Source: Hyparrhenia diplandra
Lineage: Eukaryota; Streptophyta; Magnoliopsida; Poales; Poaceae
Length of the DNA stretch: 64,000 nt
Assembly: GCA_015847255.1 (NCBI GenBank)
Contig: JADLZK010011592.1
Span: forward strand, 124,001 to 188,000
Direction of reading: 5' to 3'
The position numbers and the translations under genes were made by a program. The notes under the pieces are model-generated. The model searched no databases, was not told the origin of the DNA, and worked only from the letters and a program-made list of their open reading frames with translations. The first letter of the stretch is position 1. Each line of letters starts with the position of its first letter. Shown here piece by piece: positions 58,307 through 64,000 of this stretch.

Positions 58307-59950
58307 AACTGATGTCTACTCCGCGCCGGCCGTCGATCAGACGAGTCGAGGTGGGAGAAGGCGAGGCAGCTGCCGAATCCCTGCAGACATCGGGCGGCAA
58401 GGTCGTTGGCGTAGGCGTCATCGTCGTGGATGCTGTCGCAGACTGTGGGGAGCGCCGCCGCGAACGGGTCGGACCCCTGTGCTGGTCGCCGGCGCGGAAC
58501 GGCTTGTCCGTGAACGCCGCAGCCGATGAGCCGGGGGCGGTGACCGCAGAGCGTACATCTGCGAACGCATGCAGCCGTGCAGAGCGCAGCCGCGCGCAGG
58601 CAGGCCAGCCGCGCATATGGAGCCTGACCGGGCGGGCCAGGAGGTGTCTTACATGCCGGCGCGCGCGACATGTCCTCCTGGCACCAGATGCTGCTTCGTG
58701 GGGCTCTGCATGCATGGCGCATGCGCGCATGTCCAGCTTGATGGCCATGGCTGCTGGTGCGAGCGCCACCTCAACCACTCCTAGAGCTTCCAAGAAGGAG
58801 AGATAGATGGAGAAGAAAAAGAAACTTCATATCATTTATTGACTAGAATTTCACAAGGGAGAAGAAGAGGAAATAGGGAACGATTCTTGGCTTCCTCTGG
58901 ACGCCAGGATTTTTTCGGGATTTCCTCTTCGCAGAGTGTTCACTTCCCATGCAAAGGCAAAAGCAAACGTAAAAAGTCTTTGTAAAGATATGTCACATCT
59001 CGGATTTTAACGCATAAATGGATCACTAAACATAGGTAAATAACAAAACTAATTGTACGGTTTAGCTGAAAAGTCTTGAGACGAATCTTTTGAACTTAGT
59101 TAATGTATGTTGGGACAATAATTACCAAATACAAACGAAATGTCTTTGATAGCTCCAACCCAAAGTTTTTCGGGTTGCATGGCAACCGAACGCCCCTCGG
59201 CCTCCATCCTGCTGGGCCCCACCAGCCACCATGGGTCCCACCAGCGACGCGTGCAACTCATGCGAAGGGAGAAGTGTGTTAGGTGGACGCGTGTTTCGCT
59301 GCATGTCTGCCTCCACTAACAGTTGCCGCCGCCTCAGTCTCATCCCCTACCTAGAAACTTCCTACGAAGAGTATGTTTTTTTCCTTTTTCTTTTTTCTGT
59401 TTCTGTTACTTCACCACCCACCCTACGGATCTTGTCCCTGCTCCTCTCGCCTCACCTCGCTCGCATCGCTTACGAGATCCGGTAGCCACAACTCGCCTCT
59501 ACGTTCACCGCCATCTCGCCCCACTGTTGTTCCAGCGGTGTCTTCTGCTGCGGCTTCTCGTTTTCACCTACAAGCTTCTCCACTGGTGTGGATTCGAGTC
59601 CACCGCCTTCACCTGGGATCCCGGCATGCTCAATCAACCTCCGGTGACGAGTTTATCCTCATTTTTCGGTCGCCGGTGTGTGCCGACCTTCGGGCGCGAC
59701 GGTCCCTTCAACAGCCGACGCTTTGCGCGGCCCCTCCGCCCCGGCGTATGCCTCGTCTTCGAAGCCCCTGCGCCATCTCACCGGCGGTTCCATCTTCACC
59801 AGCTATTTGGATGAAGCTGCTCCTGTCTTTAGAAGCTGCAGAACCTAGTTGTAAAAGGATCTCCTTCGAGGTCTTCTTTGTAACTTGTTCGCTGGAATAA
59901 TATAATATATGTGTTCTTGTCAAAAAAAAAAAAAAGAACTGATGTCTACT
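58307..59950 (+). mobile_element. Poly(A) retroposon with 14-bp target-site duplication
   Basis: aactgatgtctact occurs exactly at 58,307-58,320 and 59,937-59,950. The 1.6-kb insert (58,321-59,936) ends in A14 on the plus strand immediately before the second copy. The 3' UTR (ggaataatataatatatgtg ttcttgtc) looks like a LINE/SINE tail. The content is a GC-rich 5' part (58,321-58,790) without recognised motifs, an older MITE-like segment (about 58,920-59,195), and a C/T-rich 3' part (59,200-59,900). It lies just upstream of the second UGT and is inverted relative to it. Confidence 0.8.
58965..59195. mobile_element. Decayed MITE-like segment
   Basis: aaaactaattgtacggttta and gagacgaatcttttgaactt, followed by ccaaatacaaacgaaatg, are recognisable phrases of a very abundant grass MITE. 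Its ends are decayed and its class was not determined. It is contained in the retroposon at 58,321-59,936. Confidence 0.5.
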
Positions 59951-60544
59951 GGCTCCCTGTGGCCGTATTATCCAAGTTGCATTGAAATTAAAAACCCGCA
60001 ACAGCTTATGAAGGGCAGGACCTCGGCCTCGAACAGGAAGCAGGATGGGCACTGATGCGTGCCAGTCTCACACTCCTCTGCTATGACAATGCATATAGCA
60101 TCACCTGTAGCGCCTGGAGACCGGCTCATGTGAATCGACCGCTGCTGTCTGATGATGGCGGCCCGTGCTCGTGCAGGTGCGGTCCCTAGTCCGCACTCGC
60201 CGACGAGCACCGAGCGCTCGCAATCCCCGGCCTTCAACAAATTGACGCCGAGCGCCGCATGATCCGCACCGGGCAGTATAGATGTACAACGGCCCGATCG
60301 GGCGTGCCAACCTGGTCCGTGCCCGCCACGCCGGGCCACGGGCCAGCCGGGTCGTGCCTCCACTGTGCTCGTGCCACGCTCTCGGCCCATGGCCAGGCCC
60401 AGCCGCGGGCCATTTTACCGGCCATCGTGCCGCCGTGCCAGCCGTCAGCAGAGGGAAGGGGAAGGGGAAGAATCGTAAGAGCAGCCGCCGCCGCGTGCTG
60501 CTCCCGCTGGTCCCTGCGCCGCGCAGCCGCTGCGCCGAAAGTGT
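59951..60544. other. GC-rich non-coding segment
   Basis: Open frames exist on both strands, but none shows a family motif or splice structure that I can support. Confidence 0.4.
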
Positions 60545-61300
60545 CACGCCCCCACTTTTAATGGGTGGATTAATCCACACGTGTTTGCAAGGGATCACGC
60601 CACAAACACGCCTATTAGTAACAGTATGATGGTAACCAGAATTAATAGTAAACCGAGCTATAGAAATATAGGATGGAAAGGGGCTTACAAAGGGCGACGA
60701 AGGGTCACCAAGTTGGGTTACAATATCGAGTTGGTCGACCAGAAGCGGTGGATTAACTATGACTTTGCCCGCACTCATAAAAGTGCACTTGTGCATGGAT
60801 GAAATCCGGGCTTCAACGTCCTTCTCCCTAAGCAAACACCTCTCGAACTCCTACGATACGCTGTCCTCTACCTTGTCGTCGATCTTACCTTCACATGTGC
60901 CGATATCTCAGAAAAATAGAGGGGTGAGTACAAACGTGCTCGTGCAAGTCCCAACCAGGGGTTGTAATTATTAAGGGTTTGGGCCATAGCGAGTCTCTAA
61001 AATCGCTCTCGCTAGTTTAGGGTTATCTCATCTCGTCACTGTCATGACACCACAGGTTAGCCATCAAAAGTGTATATCTAATCATAGATGTTCGGCCTAG
61101 CACTTGCCCATTCCAAGGACGTGGCTATTCGAATAGATTTAAGTAACTCCGAGAGGTGTACAAATTTCCCCACACGATAGGCGTTGTCTTCACCATCATG
61201 ACCTGGTTTAGACAGGCCTAACGAGATTCCGTACCCGCTTGGATGCCTCCTAGGTATCTTGGTATAATCCTCACCACGACTTCTCGGGGGTTGGAAATGG

Positions 61301-61461
61301 GAAGATCACTTAGCATCCCATTAGCACATAGCATCGCGGAAGATCACTTAGCATCCGCCAACTCATAAGTTTGTATACAATATCAAAGCGCCAATTGTTT
61401 TACGTGGAGGATCACATAGCAACCACGCCAACCCGACCTCTAAGAAGATCACATAGCATCC
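61301..61461. repeat. Dispersed short repeat gaagatcac(t/a)tagcatcc
   Basis: Copies lie at 61,301-61,319, 61,339-61,356, 61,408-61,424 (variant aggatcacatagcaacc) and 61,444-61,461, plus a partial one at about 61,323. Spacing is irregular (about 38, 69 and 36 bp), so it is not a simple tandem array. Confidence 0.7.
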
Positions 61462-61753
61462 GAATTCGACTCCCGATAGATCGTTCGCCTCGCCAGGCCA
61501 CCTTGGCTCCAATTATACCCCAACCCAACGGGGTGTGGAATCAAGCCGCCCCATCTCGGCGTGTGGCTTTACGTAATACTACACTAGGTAGAAGGTCTAT
61601 GAACCGGTCCTTAGGGGAGGCGAGTATCTCTCCGCAGGAACCCCTCGCGGCGATTCCCGACGTGGTATTTAGGCTCTACCGGACTACCACTACTCACCTC
61701 TTTTTTGTTGGTTAGGGTTCATTAGGCATTCTCATGTTTCTCTTGATTACAAC

Positions 61754-61826
61754 GTATGAGCGTAGATAACGTGGATGATTACGTCATCCCGGCTTAGCTC
61801 CATAGCTACGTTATCGGGGCTCATAC
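61754..61826. repeat. Multi-stem inverted repeat (three-way junction)
   Basis: The outer stem is gtatgagc (61,754-61,761) with gctcatac (61,819-61,826). The second stem is gataacgt (61,765-61,772) with acgttatc (61,808-61,815). Inside are two hairpins: ggatga/tcatcc (61,773-61,789) and tagct/agcta (61,795-61,808). All arms are perfect. The function is unknown. Confidence 0.75.
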
Positions 61827-61845
61827 CACTATTTACTAGTCAATT

Positions 61846-61872
61846 ATCATCATCATCATCATCATCATCATC
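61846..61872. repeat. ATC trinucleotide microsatellite, nine units
   Basis: Nine perfect ATC units follow the multi-stem inverted repeat by 19 bp. Confidence 0.9.
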
Positions 61873-64000
61873 ACATTATTAAGGTCATGATTAGGGGGTA
61901 AGGACTTGCACGGGAGATTCTTACGGATCGACACGGCGTCGAGCGTTCTAGCTTTGCTCAACGGAAACTCCTAATCGGTCATCGAACCTACTTGCGATGG
62001 CGATAAACCTAGCTTGAACTATGACATATAAAACAAACATAGAACATTATGGTGGCAATGGGTTAGATGCATAGAGCTAGATTTTAGATGAATTATGGAA
62101 GTCGTTTTCAAAACGGAAAACGGAGTTAAATTGCATGAGATATGGAATTTATAATATTAATCCCTAATTAAATCATTAGGGTAATATTATAATATAATTT
62201 TATCATGTAATAATATTGGAACTAATTACATGATAAAATTCTATAAATCAAATAATGAATTTACAAAATTTTCTCGAATTTTTCCGACATGGGAAGGTGT
62301 ACTTATAATAACTTTTGTACACTCGCCGAGGTACATAGCAATTAAATAGGTGCCTCACCACGAAGCGTCTCACGTGGGTGCCATGTGGGTCAGGTGAGCC
62401 CGCGGTGGGCTGCACGTGGGCGCACGACGTCGTCGTGGACCGGCCGATGCGCGGTGGCGGCGTTTGGTGAAGGGAGGCGGAGGGGCGGCGTGTCCGTGTC
62501 GCTGGTTCGCCCGCTTTGAGTCATAGCGGCGAGGCCGGGTCGTGATTGTCCTCGTCCGCCTCTCCCGGCGGCGCTCATGGGAGCTTCCGGAATCGGCCGT
62601 TTGCGCCTTTGCCGCCGTCTTGGAGCGGCGTAAGGGCTCCGCGACTCAGGCCCGTTGGCGGGTAGTAGGATGGTCGGGTAGGGGTTCCCCCACGGCGGCG
62701 GAGAGCCGGGCCGGCTCCGGCGGTGGTGCTCAATCGGGCTATTCAAAGGAAGCGAGGAGAAAATAAGTGGGAAGCGGGATGCGAGTCGCGAGTATCGCGA
62801 CTGCCAATTCCATCCCTAGGCGACCGACTCGTTGGAAACGCCGAACCCTAGTCATGCCTTCTGGCTGGCGGCGCTCCTCTCGGTTTTGGGAAAAACCGGA
62901 TAGCGTGAGGGAGGGAGGAAGGGAGGCGCGGAGAGGAGCACCGCACGTTCGGTCACGCGCGGACCTTGATGGGTGGAGTGGCGAGGTCGATGGTGAGCCG
63001 GAGAGGCCTATTTATAGGCGCTGCCACGAGGTGCTTGCAGCCGAGATTTTTGCTCGCGCCCGCCGTCTTTTCAGGCATCGTCTTTGCTGCTGTTCCGTGG
63101 ACTCCCAGTGGGCTTCACTGCGTGCGGGCTCGCCGACGCGACGTGCTCCATGCTTTCCGTGAGCGGTGGTCGTAGTCACGTCCCCAGGCGGCGCTTTCGG
63201 CGGTGCGTGGCGGCGAGTGGTACGCCATGGCGGCGTGTGCGTTGAGCCGGTGCTCGAGTGCGGCGGGATGGCGGCAGGAATGGCTCCGTGGCGAGGTCGG
63301 CGCCCTTTACGCTCCCCGGTCCTTGCTCCTCTCGGATGGTGGCGTGGCGAGTGTGGCCCTTTGGCGTCTTCAGCGTTGGCGTGGGCTGGCGTCTCGGGCG
63401 CACAACTGGCGGTAGAAACTGACGCGGTGTCTCGGGCAAGCGGCTGCGTTCCGTCTGCTGCGGTGGCGTTCCCTGGCCGCGAGTGGGGCCGAGGACCGAG
63501 CGGGAGGTCGGTTAGGGCACGAGCGTCGCGGCTGTGATCGGAGGAAGGGGGCGGAGCTGGCGGCTCAGGGCCCCTTGTTGGCAGCCGGGAGGTGAGATGG
63601 GCCGGGCTTGGCTGCCTCGAGGGGCCGATCCTGTCATTTGGGCCGCCTGCTTAAACTGCTTGCGCGGGAAGGGGAAGGTGGCCGAGTTGGGCCGGGCGAT
63701 GGAGGGGAGGAGGAAATGAGCCGTGTCTCATTTTCTATTCCATTCCTTTTTCCATTTCTTTCCTCTCCCTTGTTTCTTTATTCTTTCCTCATTTCTCTTC
63801 TCTATTACTTTGTGGATGTACATATATATTGTAAACACTTATACAAGCACTCATATCCTCATGACTTTCATTCATGATAATATTTATTTAATTGTACTTG
63901 TACAAATAGGTGTGTATTTAGATATATGTGCTCACACATTTTTCCCGATCTCTCGTGATTTCATGTGTATTATATATTACAAATATTTATACAAGCACAC

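Larger units (their letters stand above)
60545..64000. other. Unclassified, probably transposon-derived, runs off the window
   Basis: A sequence starting tgtcacgcccccac (about 60,541) resembles the 5' end of some LTRs, but no second LTR is in the window, so this is only a suggestion. Features inside are a 4-5 copy motif gaagatcac(t/a)tagcatcc (61,301-61,461), a three-way-junction inverted repeat (61,754-61,826), ATC x 9 (61,846-61,872), a GC-rich stretch with incidental open frames (62,390-63,720), and an AT-rich end with two copies of a(t)acttatacaagcac-type sequence at about 63,836 and 63,985. Confidence 0.4.

Noticed and set aside
58216..58806. Open frames of about 170-180 codons on both strands upstream of the second UGT
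   Set aside because: They lie within a retroposon insert and show no known domain; neither strand is clearly coding.
61846..61872. ATC repeats as a possible CRISPR-like or protein-repeat array
   Set aside because: It is a simple trinucleotide microsatellite; nothing in the window resembles CRISPR repeats or cas genes.
60541..64000. LTR retrotransposon starting with tgtcacgccc
   Set aside because: Only a suggestive terminus; no second LTR, PBS or pol domain is visible inside the window.

Overview
The window is plant nuclear DNA, almost certainly from a grass (Poaceae) and probably from the PACMAD/Andropogoneae side; I cannot name the species. The reasons are spliced genes with GT..AG introns, GC-rich coding exons in AT-rich flanks, TATA-box promoters, and a dense load of typical grass transposons. 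These include L1-type LINEs with a zf-RVT domain, Tourist-, Stowaway- and hAT-like MITEs, a CACTA element, a Helitron and a small LTR element. No bacterial, viral, organellar or CRISPR features are seen.

Layout. 0.8-4.2 kb: an intact four-exon FQR1-type NAD(P)H:quinone oxidoreductase (+). 4.5-8.9 kb: two LINE insertions. 9.6-11.1 kb: an atypical bHLH transcription factor (-) whose last exon is not found. 11.8-22 kb: intergenic, with MITEs and a 5'-truncated LINE. 22.2-24.7 kb: a GH3 auxin-amido synthetase (+) with four reading-frame breaks. 25-33.5 kb: intergenic, with an hAT MITE, a retroposon-like ORF (-) and a tandem repeat of about 580 bp. 33.6-36.4 kb: a methyltransferase (-) and an SCL32-type GRAS gene (-). 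38.2-40.3 kb: an intact Hsp20 (-) divergent from a small conserved protein (+). 42.7-43.9 kb: a DUF1995 protein (+). 44.2-46.4 kb: a LINE relic (-). 46.7-58.1 kb: two paralogous UDP-glycosyltransferases (-) separated by about 8.5 kb of nested transposons. 58.3-64 kb: a retroposon followed by TE-like sequence I could not classify.

Functionally the genes are an ordinary mixture: redox, auxin conjugation, transcription factors, a chaperone, a photosystem-related family and secondary-metabolite glycosylation. I see no operon-like or co-functional cluster except the tandem UGT pair.

Two points stand out. (1) Seven of the ten non-transposon genes carry small indels, most of them 1 nt and many in or next to G/C runs, while FQR1, Hsp20 and the readable part of the bHLH gene are clean. 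This points to residual assembly errors at least as much as to pseudogenisation, and it affects every protein prediction here. (2) Several insertions can be dated relative to one another from exact target-site duplications: a Helitron inside a Stowaway-like MITE, a CACTA element inside a retroposon ORF, and LINEs and a retroposon with 14-16 bp duplications. I found no convincing new biological system. The least explained structure is a 73-bp three-way-junction inverted repeat at 61,754-61,826.
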